A stretch of 21,110 nucleotides of DNA from JBBQRS01 sp038214535 (GCA_038214535.1 JBBQRS010000085.1:1-21110); one strand, 5' to 3'; shown: positions 7,543 through 15,594, numbered from the stretch's first letter. The notes: generated from the letters alone by a model not told the origin. Numbers and translations: made by a program.

Positions 7543-8322
7543 ATGCAAGATAATAGTGCGTTGAAAAACCTGGCCAGTTGCGCCACCATTGTAGTGGCAA
7601 TAATCGCAGCCATTGCCCTAATACCTCAGTTTGGAATCTGGCTATCCCCTAAGTCTCCGGCCGATCCTGCTGCAACATCATCGCCGGTGACGGATATCCA
7701 GTCTCCGGAACCTGAAGAAACGGCGACGCAAAACGTGGAAGTGATCGTAGAAGCTACATCAACGACGCCGCCTCCTACGAAGCCGCCATTTCCAGAAATT
7801 ACAGTCCATAACAGACTGGTGCGACCAGCCAGGTTGTACATAGACGATATCATGAAGGGTGAGATCGCAGCTACTGGGGTAGAAACGCTAATACTGGATA
7901 GCAGCCCCGTGCGGCTCAGATTTGAAGTGATCAATCCCCATGCCGCTAGCGGGGAACTCCTGGGCGATCCTATGTCGGGGGTCTTCGAGCCGGTCTCCGC
8001 GGGTTCTGTTGTGACAATTACCAACCGAATCGAAGATAATCTTTTCTTTGTCTTTATGCTCAGCAATAACTCAGATAGGGATTGCGACATTGTTGTGGAC
8101 GATGGATATGAATCAGTAAAGCGCCCAGGAAGGCTACTTGCTCGCGCCGCGAATGTTTCTGCTGGCTATTACCGTCTCTACAACAACTCAAATATCGTTC
8201 TCTATTGCCCTGAGATGGTAGGATGGTGGGGGATTCGGCCAGGACAGGATGTCACTGAAGCGTCAATCACAGAAATTGTCGAACCAGAAACCGGCGTAAT
8301 GAACGGCTCCTTCGGACCCTGA
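7543..8322 (+). CDS. Membrane-anchored protein of unknown function
   Basis: This 259-residue protein is not assigned to a family. A hydrophobic segment at about residues 10-33 follows a short polar N-terminus and probably acts as an uncleaved anchor. A Pro/Thr/Ser/Glu-rich linker follows (about 36-82), then an exported beta-rich domain. The part beginning ITVHNRLVRPARLYIDD, with later alternation of hydrophobic and polar residues, faintly recalls PEGA-type surface domains. The gene starts 68 bp after the type IIG gene on the same strand, with only a weak AGGG upstream. Its DNA is AT-richer than its neighbours, like the recognition segment of the type IIG gene. Its last 121 bp overlap the end of the decayed ABC exporter frame on the other strand. 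A link to restriction is possible by position only. Confidence 0.7.
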   Translation: MQDNSALKNLASCATIVVAIIAAIALIPQFGIWLSPKSPADPAATSSPVTDIQSPEPEETATQNVEVIVEATSTTPPPTKPPFPEITVHNRLVRPARLYIDDIMKGEIAATGVETLILDSSPVRLRFEVINPHAASGELLGDPMSGVFEPVSAGSVVTITNRIEDNLFFVFMLSNNSDRDCDIVVDDGYESVKRPGRLLARAANVSAGYYRLYNNSNIVLYCPEMVGWWGIRPGQDVTEASITEIVEPETGVMNGSFGP

Positions 8323-9155
8323 TGATCGCTGGGAATCCCGCGCTCGTCGGGAGATAGATGACCCCGCGGATCTCGCCGTTGGCTAACATCTCCGATTAGA
8401 AGGCCCGACTGAACGAAGATTGCGCCCATTGTCCCGAAAAGCGGCAGTTTATGATTCTCCCGCTCGTCCGCGTTCATCCGCGTCCCATCATCCGTGTTGG
8501 CCGCGCCCGCAAACTGGCTCATATACAACCCATAATAAAACCCCTGCGCGGCCAGCAGTTCCTCGTGCGTCCCCCGCTCCACGATCTCCCCATCGCGGAT
8601 CACCAGGATCACGTCCGCGCCGCGGATCGTGCTCAGCCGGTGCGCGATCACGAAGCTCGTGCGCCCCTCCATCAGCCGCAGCAGCGCCTCCTGGATGTGA
8701 ATCTCCGTGCGCGTATCCACGCTGCTCGTCGCCTCATCCAGCACCAGGATGCGCGGGTCGGCCAGCACCGCGTCCTGCACCTGCGTCACGTCGCTGGTCA
8801 ACCGGGTGACGAGGTGGCCCACGCCCAGCCGGTCGAGGTTGCCGAAGGAGAAGGTCTGAATCTTGCGATAGAGCGCCGAGCGCAGGTCCGCGCCGTAGTG
8901 CATCGCGGCGCGCACGGCGAAGAAGGTGCAACCCACGCCGCCCACTGCGCCCAGCAGCGCGAAGAGCACCATCAACCCGCCGCTGCGCAGCACCACCGGC
9001 ACGTTGCCGGTCGCAATGCCCACGTCAATGATGCGCTTCATCATCGCCGGCTGCAACAGGTCCATCGCCACTTCGAGGACCATCAGCAACGGCGCAAGGA
9101 TCGCATCGCGTCGATAGGGTTTCAGAAACACCGCCAGGCGGCGAATATCGTTCAT
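8202..9155 (-). pseudogene. ABC exporter (MsbA/LmrA type) with internal deletion
   Basis: The open frame is 317 residues; intact relatives have about 580-600. Residues 1-131 are the start of an exporter transmembrane domain (MNDIRRLAVFLKPYRRDA to TSDVTQVQDAVL). They join directly to the end of a nucleotide-binding domain: Walker B ILVLDEATSS, then D-loop and H-loop IAHRLSTIRGAD. The rest of the transmembrane domain, Walker A, Q-loop and LSGGQ signature are missing, so it cannot be a working ATPase. The junction (about 8756-8770) is in frame. Homology ends near SQFAGAA (about 8495). Beyond it the frame runs through an ACGCGGATGAACGCGGA-type repeat and unrelated DNA before stopping, so the native stop was also lost. 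The start is convincing: AAAGGGA lies before the ATG. An assembly collapse could mimic the deletion. Confidence 0.8.
8459..8503. repeat. ATCCGCG / ATCCGTG dispersed repeat at the end of the ABC frame
   Basis: Related to 2493-2530 and 10638-10719 (GTTCATCCGCG and ATCCGTGTTGGC units). It begins where exporter homology ends, and its insertion probably removed the native stop codon. Confidence 0.6.
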
Positions 9156-9167
9156 GACTTTCCCTTT

Positions 9168-9220
9168 GTAGTGACGGCTTCAGCCGTTATTGTGCCCCTA
9201 ACGGCTGAAGCCGTCACTAC
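9168..9220. repeat. Perfect 22-bp inverted repeat (REP-like hairpin)
   Basis: Arms 9168-9189 and 9199-9220 are perfect complements around a 9-base loop. The outer ends (GTAGTGACGGC...CACTACGAAG) resemble the TTCGTAGTTGCGGC element at 20432-20493. It sits directly before the ribosome site of the ABC pseudogene and lacks a T tract, so it is a dispersed element more than a terminator. Confidence 0.85.
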
Positions 9221-9267
9221 GAAGTGGTCTGAAGATGCGCCCTCCGCAGGGCATGGGGTTCTCCCCC

Positions 9268-9299
9268 TCACCTTCTGCTCCTCCGCCCCTCCGCTCCTC
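9268..9299. repeat. CTCCGCTCCTC-type dispersed repeat
   Basis: Pyrimidine-rich member of the family at 748-790, 2536-2600 and 10589-10630. It abuts the stop codon of the PLP enzyme. Confidence 0.6.
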
Positions 9300-10506
9300 A
9301 CACCGCCCCCAGCGCGCGCCCCAAATCCGCCACCAAATCTCCCGCCTCCTCGATCCCCGCCGACAGCCGGATCAGCCCGTCGCTGATCCCCACGCGGCGG
9401 CGCAGCGCCGGCGAGAGCGCCCGGTGGCTCGACATCGCCGGGTAGAGCACCAGCGTGTACACATCGCCCAGCGTCGTCGCCGGCTGGATCAGCCGCAGCG
9501 CGTCCATGAAGCGGAACACGTCTTCGCGCGTCCCCCCGGCCAGGTCAAAACTCACCATCGCGCCATACTGCCCGCCCAGCAGCTCGTGCGCCAGCGCGTG
9601 TTGCGGATGCCCCGGCAGCCCCGGATAGTTCACCTTGCTCACGCCCGGCTGCGCGGCCAGCCACGCCGCGATCTCCGCCGCGTTCGCGCACGAGCGCGCA
9701 TAGCGCAGCGGCAGCGTCTTGATCCCCCGGTGGATCAGCCACGCCTCTTGCGGCCCCAGGTTTGCCCCCAGCAGCTTGTTCACCTCGTTCAACTGCCGGC
9801 GGTTGATCCCGTTCGTCGCCGTCACCCCGGCCAGCGCGTCGCCGTGCCCGCCCAGATACTTCGTCGCCGAATGCACCGCAAAATCGGCCCCCAGCGCCAG
9901 CGGGCGACAGAGCAACGGCGTCGCAAAGGTGTTATCCACGATCAGCGCCGCGTTCACCGCGTGCGCCGCCTCCGCCAGCCGCGGGATATCCGCCACCTTC
10001 AGCAGCGGGTTCGAGATCGTCTCGGCCACCAGCGCCACAGGCCGCATCTCGCTCAGCGCCGCGCGCACCGCGTCCAGGTCCGTCACATCCACGAAGCGCA
10101 CGTCAACCCCGTTGCCGCGCAGCAGCTTATCCAGCACCGCGTAGGTCGCGCCGTACACGTCCAGCGCGGCCAGCACCCCCGTACCCGCGCGCGCCCCCGC
10201 GGCCAGCAGCGCCCCGTGGATCGCCGCCATCCCGCTGCTGTAGGCCATTGCCGCCTCCGCGCCCTCCAGCGCGGCCACCGCCGCCTCCAGCGCATACACC
10301 GTCGGGTTCCCGTAGCGCGCGTACACGGGAGTCTCGGCGTCCCCCGCAAAGACCGCGTCCAGGTCCTCCGAATCGGTATAGGTATACCCCACACTGTGAT
10401 AAATCGGCGTCACCACCGGCGTGAAGCTCGCGCCCGCGCGCGGCTCCGCCCGCAAGGTGCGCTCCCCCGCGTGCACGGCCAACGTATGAAACGACGGTTC
10501 GGTCAT
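9298..10506 (-). CDS. Cys/Met-metabolism PLP-dependent enzyme (cystathionine gamma-synthase/lyase family)
   Basis: This 402-residue cytoplasmic protein is of full family length. Family landmarks are TPIYHSVGYTY, the phosphate-binding YARYGNPTV, SSGMAAIHGAL, Asp191 in IVDNTFATPL that contacts the pyridine nitrogen, and the Schiff-base Lys216 in HSATKYLGGHGD. Enzymes of this fold carry out transsulfuration, sulfhydrylation or gamma-elimination on homoserine, cystathionine or methionine derivatives. Sequence alone does not choose among cystathionine gamma-synthase, cystathionine gamma-lyase, O-acetylhomoserine sulfhydrylase and methionine gamma-lyase, so no symbol is given. The ATG at 10506 was chosen because AGGAG lies 7 bases upstream and the family homology starts there; the frame stays open to 10743 through repeats. 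It stands alone, and no other methionine or cysteine gene is nearby. Confidence 0.93.
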   Translation of the reverse strand: MTEPSFHTLAVHAGERTLRAEPRAGASFTPVVTPIYHSVGYTYTDSEDLDAVFAGDAETPVYARYGNPTVYALEAAVAALEGAEAAMAYSSGMAAIHGALLAAGARAGTGVLAALDVYGATYAVLDKLLRGNGVDVRFVDVTDLDAVRAALSEMRPVALVAETISNPLLKVADIPRLAEAAHAVNAALIVDNTFATPLLCRPLALGADFAVHSATKYLGGHGDALAGVTATNGINRRQLNEVNKLLGANLGPQEAWLIHRGIKTLPLRYARSCANAAEIAAWLAAQPGVSKVNYPGLPGHPQHALAHELLGGQYGAMVSFDLAGGTREDVFRFMDALRLIQPATTLGDVYTLVLYPAMSSHRALSPALRRRVGISDGLIRLSAGIEEAGDLVADLGRALGAV

Positions 10507-10545
10507 GGTCCGGCTCCTGTGATGTGTATTGTGTAATCCAGCGCG

Positions 10546-10551
10546 ATTATA
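10546..10551 (-). promoter_or_regulatory. Candidate -10 box for the PLP enzyme
   Basis: A perfect TATAAT on the minus strand lies 39 bases before the ATG. No matching -35 hexamer is obvious at 16-18 bp, so the promoter is only partly supported. Confidence 0.45.
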
Positions 10552-10588
10552 CTGCACAACCCTCGCGGAGTTCGCATCCACAACGGGC

Positions 10589-10719
10589 GCTGAGGAGCAG
10601 AGGAGAGAGGGTGAGAGGGAGAGCGGGTGAGGGGGCGCAAACAATCCGTGAATCCGTGCAGAAATCCGTGTCGGCCCCCATCCGTGTTGGCCCCCCATCC
10701 GTGTTAGCCATCCGTGTGA
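10589..10719. repeat. Purine-rich run and tandem ATCCGTG units
   Basis: The gap between the PLP enzyme and the protease terminator holds a GAGGAGCAGAGGAG-type run (10589-10630), then repeated ATCCGTG units (10638-10719), including ATCCGTGTTGGC and ATCCGTGTTAGC. Related units occur at 2493-2530 and 8459-8503. No gene is seen here. Confidence 0.7.
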
Positions 10720-10721
10720 GC

Positions 10722-10758
10722 AAAAACGGCGGACAGGGTTCACCCCCCGTCCGCCGTT
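10722..10758 (-). terminator. Intrinsic terminator downstream of the subtilase
   Basis: On the minus strand AACGGCGGAC (10758-10749) pairs perfectly with GTCCGCCGTT (10735-10726), and the stem runs into TTTTT (10726-10722). A second GC hairpin (CCGGCCCC/GGGGCCGG, about 10773-10801) lies between the protease stop and this stem. Confidence 0.85.
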
Positions 10759-10811
10759 CCCATCTATCCTCCGGCCCCACCATATGACAGGCGGGGCCGG
10801 TCACTCAGCGC

Positions 10812-13800
10812 TTAGCGCACGACTTCGCCCCGGAACTGCGCCGTCGCCGTCCCTGGGAAGATGTCGCCGATCATGTTCGCCTGGTTCACCCACACGCCGA
10901 GCGCGAAGCCCTTAGCCTGGAAGGTGAGCGTATGGATGCCACCGGCCGCCCCTGGCGTCGAGGTGACCACCAGTTCCGTCCCCTCCGCGGGCAGCGTGCC
11001 GGTTCCGTCGAAGTAGACGTTCTGGCCGCGGTCGCCGAGGCGATTCTCCGCGCCCACCGTCAGGTAGCCGCCGTCGCCGTTCCCGCCGATCGGGCCATAG
11101 GCGATGCTGACGTCTTCACCCGGATGGGCATCGGTGTTGATGCCGATCCAGATCTGGAAGGAAGCAGTCGCCGCGGTGCTGTACTCCTTGACGGCGGCCC
11201 ATTCGAGGACCAGCCACGTGTCCGAGCCGTCGCCCAGCGTGGCGACGCGCAACGCGCCGCCCGCCGCCGGATTGAGGTCCGTCCAGAAGGGTGCGATCAC
11301 GTTGTTCGGCCGCGCCGGGTCGGGCAGGTCCTGGTTGATGAACTGCACGTCTTGCGAGCCGGTCGAGCCGCCCACAACGGCATAACCATTGCTGCCGATG
11401 CCGATGCGGGTGTACACCTCGCCGCCATACAGGAAAGACGGCACGTTGAAGTTCGTCACCGTCTCATCGCCGACACCCGCGATGGGTGCTATGCCGAACA
11501 GCGACAGTGGCAGGTAGCCCGCCGGCGTCAGGCCGGGGCCGACCATGATGTTCGGCGGTTGCGCGCCCGCCAGCAGCCCCGACCATTCGATGGTCTTCAG
11601 CTTGCTGCCGGAAGTCTCGACGCCGCCCACTACGCTGCCCGGCACCAGGCGCAGTTGCGCCGGCAGCCGGTCAATGATGCTCACATTGGCATCGCTGGTG
11701 CTCAGGTTGGCCGCCGTGATCGTACAAGTGGTGACCTCGCCGCGTCGGATCACGCCCGGCGCGCACGTCTTGTCCAGCGTCACCTTACCCAGCTTGCGCA
11801 CGAAGGTGACGGGGATGTGCAGTTGGCGGTCGCCGCCCACCTGCGTCAGGTAGACGGTGGCCGTCCGCCACTCGCCCAGCGGCACGTTGCTCGCATCAAT
11901 CTTGATGGGGAACTGGCGGTTCCGGCCCGCCGGCACAGTGATGCTCGGCGGCACGGAGACTCTGAAGTCGGTCGCGCCCATCACCGAAAGGTTCCAGGTG
12001 GAGGCTGCCGGCAACACGCTCTGCGCGGTGCGCAGCACCGTCATCATCCCCGGCATCACCGGGATGTACACGCTCGGGTAGTTCGCGTTCCACAGGTCCT
12101 TCTCGTGGGCGCGATACTGCGCGGCGGTCACGTCGAACGTCAGGCCGGGGTCGCCCGCCACGTTCAGGTCCACGCGGCCCGACCCGTCATCGAACGGGTT
12201 CGTCGGGGTCGCGCCGTCTTCCTTCAAGACCTGGGTCCACGCCGTAGTCATCAGCGCCGACTTGATCTGCCCCGGCGTCCAATCCGGATGGATGGACTTG
12301 ATCATCGCGCCCGAGCCGGCGATGTGCGGGCTCGACATCGAGGTGCCGGCGATCGCCTGGAACAGTTCGCCCTGCGGGCCTTCCGCCACGCCTTCGGGCG
12401 GGTCGAGGTGCGCCGGGGTGTGCCCCGCCAGAATCTGCACGCCGGGAGCCGTGATGTCGGGCTTGCTGACGCCCAACGATTGCGCCGGCCCGCCGCGCGA
12501 GCTGAAGGACGCCATCACGTCGCCCTGCGCCGGTTGCGCCGCGCCCGCCGCCCATGCAGCCGTCGCGCCGGGGTTAGCCGTCAGGAAGTCAAGCACCGCC
12601 ACGCCCTGCGCATACTGGATGTGGACGGCCGGCAGCCAGTGGTTGTCGGTCTCCAGGTCCGTCACGTTGGGCGCATTGTTGTAGAGGATCATCCCCACGG
12701 CGCCGCCCTGCAACACGTTATAGCCCTTCTCCGCGCGCCCGATGCTCCCGCGCCGGCACACGACGATCTTGCCGGTGAACTGGCCGGGGACATAAGGGCC
12801 GAGACAGAGCGGATCGGGCGCCACCACCACTTCATTCGGGCCGATGCCCGCGGTGATGGACGCGCCGGTCTCCTGAAGGGTCGCGCCGCCCGCGCCGGTG
12901 AGGGTCGCGGTGGTGTCAAACGAACGGTCCTGAGTGCTCGCCGCCACGGTGGTCACCCACGGGCCGCGATGATCGGTGGTTTCGGGGGTCGGGCCAGAGT
13001 TGCCCGCCGAGGCCGCCACGAAGATACCGGCCTCATACGCGTCGAGGAACGCTTGCTCCACCACATCGGAGTAAGGGTTCGCGCCGCCGCTGATCGAGAA
13101 GTTGATCACATTCACGCCGTCGCGGATCGCTTCCTGCACCGCGGCCGCCGAGTCGCTGCCGAAGCAGCCCGCCGACGCGCAGACCCGGTAAGCCATCACG
13201 CGGGCGCGCGGGGCAATGCCCGACACGATGCCACGCGGCACGCCGAAGATGCTCGCCGCCACGCCGCCATTGCCGGCCGCCGTGGTCGCGGTGTGCGTGC
13301 CATGCCCGTTGTCGTCACGGGCGCTGGTGTATTCGTCGGGCAACAGCCCGTTGACCAACTCGTACGTCTGCAAGAAGTACTGCGCGCCGATCAACTTGTT
13401 GTTGCATGTGAAAGCCGGGCCGGGGTTGCTCCCGCCGGAGAAATCACAATTGCGCGTGCCCGAAGGCGGGGGCGGCGGCGGGGGATACGCGTGGCCCAGC
13501 GGATCGGGATCAGAGAGGGACGGATGCTCCGGCCAGATGCCCGTATCCAGCACGCCCACGATCACGTTCTCGCCGGCCTTCTCCTGCCCACCGGCCATCG
13601 CCCAGGCAGTCGGCGCGCCGATGAACTGCGGGCTATTGCTGGTCGTCAGGTGCAACAGCTCATCCGGGTAGACGGCTTCGACGCCCGGCAGAGATGCCAG
13701 CGTGTCTATCGCATCCGCCGGCACGATCATCGCCACGCCGTTCAAGATCAGATCGAACTGATGCGTGATCTGCGCGCCGGGGACTGCGGCCAGCGCCTCA

Positions 13801-14156
13801 GCCGCGAATGCGTTCTGCGCCGCGGCCAGATGGCCCAGATAGGCCACGCTGGCCTTCGAATCGAGGTCGAGCCGAGATGCGCCGGTCACGGCGGGGCTGG
13901 TGGCCTTCAGACCCGCAACGCCGCCCTTATAGGCCGCGAGCGAGTCGCCTTCCAGCTTGACGATCACGGGGACGAGTGTAGTTTCAGCGCCTGCAACGTC
14001 GGTCTTCACGGCAGCGAGGGTGCTGTTCGCTTCTAACGACGTCGCTGTAAACCCGCCCACCGGCTCCTGGGCAAAGGTTGCCGCCGGGGCCATGATGGTG
14101 AGCGCCAGAATCACCACGATGCTCAGCGCAGAGAAGTTTCTTTTGCGACCGTGCAT
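10812..14156 (-). CDS. Secreted subtilisin-like serine protease (S8) with PA insert and C-terminal beta domains
   Basis: This 1114-residue protein starts with a signal peptide (1-29, cleavage likely after ATFA). An inhibitor-I9-like propeptide follows (about 60-170). The S8 catalytic domain shows Asp204 (GVLDTG), His285 (GHGTHTA), oxyanion Asn386 (ASAGNSGP) and Ser606 (AGTSMSSPHIAG). A PA domain is inserted at about 445-540 (VVCRRGSIGRAEKG, GMILYNN). After the catalytic domain come a Fn3-like domain, a DUF11-like repeat (LDKTCAPGVIRRGEVTTC) and a final beta-sandwich region (VYTRIGIGSNGYAVVGG, APFWTDL). No LPXTG or transmembrane anchor is seen, so it is probably released or loosely surface-bound. 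It likely degrades external protein for nutrition; the substrate is unknown. The ATG at 14156 was chosen because GGAGGAAAC lies directly upstream. A promoter (14312-14340) and terminator (10722-10758) frame it as a single-gene unit. Confidence 0.95.
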   Translation of the reverse strand: MHGRKRNFSALSIVVILALTIMAPAATFAQEPVGGFTATSLEANSTLAAVKTDVAGAETTLVPVIVKLEGDSLAAYKGGVAGLKATSPAVTGASRLDLDSKASVAYLGHLAAAQNAFAAEALAAVPGAQITHQFDLILNGVAMIVPADAIDTLASLPGVEAVYPDELLHLTTSNSPQFIGAPTAWAMAGGQEKAGENVIVGVLDTGIWPEHPSLSDPDPLGHAYPPPPPPPSGTRNCDFSGGSNPGPAFTCNNKLIGAQYFLQTYELVNGLLPDEYTSARDDNGHGTHTATTAAGNGGVAASIFGVPRGIVSGIAPRARVMAYRVCASAGCFGSDSAAAVQEAIRDGVNVINFSISGGANPYSDVVEQAFLDAYEAGIFVAASAGNSGPTPETTDHRGPWVTTVAASTQDRSFDTTATLTGAGGATLQETGASITAGIGPNEVVVAPDPLCLGPYVPGQFTGKIVVCRRGSIGRAEKGYNVLQGGAVGMILYNNAPNVTDLETDNHWLPAVHIQYAQGVAVLDFLTANPGATAAWAAGAAQPAQGDVMASFSSRGGPAQSLGVSKPDITAPGVQILAGHTPAHLDPPEGVAEGPQGELFQAIAGTSMSSPHIAGSGAMIKSIHPDWTPGQIKSALMTTAWTQVLKEDGATPTNPFDDGSGRVDLNVAGDPGLTFDVTAAQYRAHEKDLWNANYPSVYIPVMPGMMTVLRTAQSVLPAASTWNLSVMGATDFRVSVPPSITVPAGRNRQFPIKIDASNVPLGEWRTATVYLTQVGGDRQLHIPVTFVRKLGKVTLDKTCAPGVIRRGEVTTCTITAANLSTSDANVSIIDRLPAQLRLVPGSVVGGVETSGSKLKTIEWSGLLAGAQPPNIMVGPGLTPAGYLPLSLFGIAPIAGVGDETVTNFNVPSFLYGGEVYTRIGIGSNGYAVVGGSTGSQDVQFINQDLPDPARPNNVIAPFWTDLNPAAGGALRVATLGDGSDTWLVLEWAAVKEYSTAATASFQIWIGINTDAHPGEDVSIAYGPIGGNGDGGYLTVGAENRLGDRGQNVYFDGTGTLPAEGTELVVTSTPGAAGGIHTLTFQAKGFALGVWVNQANMIGDIFPGTATAQFRGEVVR

Positions 14157-14532
14157 GTTTCCTCCAGGTGAAAGACTGAGGTATTCAATGATCAGTGATT
14201 TGGAAATGGGTGGCCGCGGGTAGTTAGGTTCCTCCTGTCCGACCGGGCCGGGGTCAACCTCGATAGATCGCGGGCAAGCGCCGACAGTCCCGCCATCACG
14301 CAACAAACCTCATATTACTCCTGCGCAAATACAAAGTCAAACCCCGACTGGCTCCGGTCGGGAATCCAGATGGCAAATGTTGGCCCGCCCCGTTCGTAGC
14401 GCGCGCTCCTGAGCGCCGGGGACGGCGCACGACGAACCCGTTCGCATCTGAGGATGCTCACTCCTCCGCGCAAACTCCGCCGCGCAGACCGGTCTCTCCC
14501 CCTCTCCTCCTCTTGTTTCCTTGTCTACTGGC
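14157..14532. other. Gap between protease and Fe-S gene: leader, promoter and repeats
   Basis: It holds the roughly 150-base leader of the protease mRNA, its promoter, a CCCGAC/GTCGGG hairpin (about 14343-14361), and a TAGCGCGC...GAGCGCCGGG element (14397-14420, also at 2458-2481). Pyrimidine-rich repeat follows, running into the 3' end of the Fe-S gene. No further gene is seen. Confidence 0.65.
14312..14340 (-). promoter_or_regulatory. Sigma70-type promoter of the subtilase
   Basis: Minus strand TTGACT (14340-14335), a 17-bp spacer and TAATAT (14317-14312). The start would be near 14305, giving a leader of about 150 bases. Confidence 0.75.
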
Positions 14533-14552
14533 CTACTTGTCTCCCTGTCTCC
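14512..14552. repeat. Pyrimidine-rich dispersed repeat forming the Fe-S gene 3' end
   Basis: Same CTTGTTTCC / TTGTCTCC family as 148-195 and 2071-2121. On the minus strand it encodes the last residues (RRQGDK) and the TAG stop of the Fe-S protein, so the gene's native end may have been replaced. Confidence 0.65.
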
Positions 14553-15594
14553 TCATCCTCTCCCGCCCCCACGCGTCATAATCCTCCGGCGGAGCCAGCA
14601 CCTCGTCCGCGGGTCTTCGCACCAGCGCCAGCGCCCCTTCCGGGCAGACCGGCACGCAGGCGCCGCAGCCCACGCAGCGCACCGCGTTGACCTCCACCAC
14701 GTCGCCCAGGGTCAGCGCGTCGAACGAACACATCTCCACGCACGCGCCGCACGCCCCGCAGGACGCCGCGTCGGCCCGGTTGACGAACGCCGAGCGCGCC
14801 ACCACGTTCGCCATCCCCAGCTCGGCCATCCCGCGCAGGATGCCGCACGAGCAGGTGCAGCAGTTGCAGATGTACTCCACGGCGTTGCGCGTGTTCCCCA
14901 CCGTATGCACCAGCCCCGCGTCTGCCGCGCGTTGCAGCACCCTCAGCGCCTCGTCCAGCGTCAGCGCGCGGATCTCCGGCGCGTGATCGAACGCGCCTGG
15001 CGTGTCGCTCATCGCCATGCACACATCCAGCGGATGCCCGCACGGCTCCCCGATCAGCGCCTTCTGCTTGCGGCAGATGCAATCGAGCACGCCCCACGCC
15101 TTGCGCCCCGCCAGGATCTCCGCCGCGCTCTCATAGGGATGCACCTCGACCCCCGCCGCGACGGTGCGGTTCACCGGGATCACGCGGTGCGCCTGCGGCT
15201 CCCGCGCCAGCGCCGTGCTCATGGACTGTTGGAAGTAGTCTTCGACGCGCTGCGCCAGCTCCGCATCCAGCCGCGCGACCTGCAACTCGTAGAACCCCAC
15301 CGCGAACGGCAGCAACCGATAGCCCAGCCCGCCCGCCGCCCGCCCCGCGCCGATCAGCCCGGCCCGCGCCATCCCCTTGAGCGTGGTCGCGGTCTCCTTC
15401 GCATCGCGCCCCGTCCGCGCGGCGATCGCCGCGGGCGGCTCCAGCGTCGGCGCTAACTCCGCGGCCAGCGCGGCCTGCTCCGGCGTGAAGAGCGCCGCCA
15501 GCACGCGCAGCTCCGCGCCGTCTTCGGTAGCGGGATAACCGGCGGGCAGCGCGTCGAGCCGTTCGGCCAGTTGTTTGTAGGGATCGGTGGTCAT
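14533..15594 (-). CDS. Cysteine-rich 2x[4Fe-4S] ferredoxin-domain protein with N-terminal helical domain
   Basis: This is a 353-residue cytoplasmic protein. Two classical ferredoxin motifs, CxxCxxCxxxC, lie at Cys279-289 (CGACGACVEMC) and Cys307-317 (CVGCGACVPVC) with Pro318 after the last. Upstream are two further cysteine groups: Cys172, 174, 185 and 192 around CICRKQKALIGEPCG, and Cys243-250 in CNCCTCSCG. These could bind another metal site. Residues 30-100 are helical, with AAIAARTGRDAKETATTLKGM reading like a winged-helix fold, so a DNA- or partner-binding role is possible. The protein probably carries electrons or senses redox state; substrate and partner are unknown. The ATG at 15594 follows GGAGG. 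TAAAAT on the minus strand about 35 bases upstream may be its -10. Its extreme C-terminus is encoded by a dispersed repeat. Confidence 0.85.
   Translation of the reverse strand: MTTDPYKQLAERLDALPAGYPATEDGAELRVLAALFTPEQAALAAELAPTLEPPAAIAARTGRDAKETATTLKGMARAGLIGAGRAAGGLGYRLLPFAVGFYELQVARLDAELAQRVEDYFQQSMSTALAREPQAHRVIPVNRTVAAGVEVHPYESAAEILAGRKAWGVLDCICRKQKALIGEPCGHPLDVCMAMSDTPGAFDHAPEIRALTLDEALRVLQRAADAGLVHTVGNTRNAVEYICNCCTCSCGILRGMAELGMANVVARSAFVNRADAASCGACGACVEMCSFDALTLGDVVEVNAVRCVGCGACVPVCPEGALALVRRPADEVLAPPEDYDAWGRERMRRQGDK

Noticed and set aside
9235..10536. Long plus-strand open frame opposite the PLP enzyme
   Set aside because: Arg/Gln/His-rich shadow frame without motifs; the minus strand shows the full PLP-enzyme pattern including the Schiff-base lysine.
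10638..10719. Tandem ATCCGTG units considered as a CRISPR array or iteron origin
   Set aside because: Units are short and unevenly spaced, there are no uniform spacers, and related copies are scattered elsewhere next to unrelated genes.
10932..14036. Plus-strand open frame of over 1000 codons opposite the protease
   Set aside because: Arg/His/Ala-rich composition without motifs; the minus strand encodes a complete subtilase with signal peptide, ribosome site, promoter and terminator.
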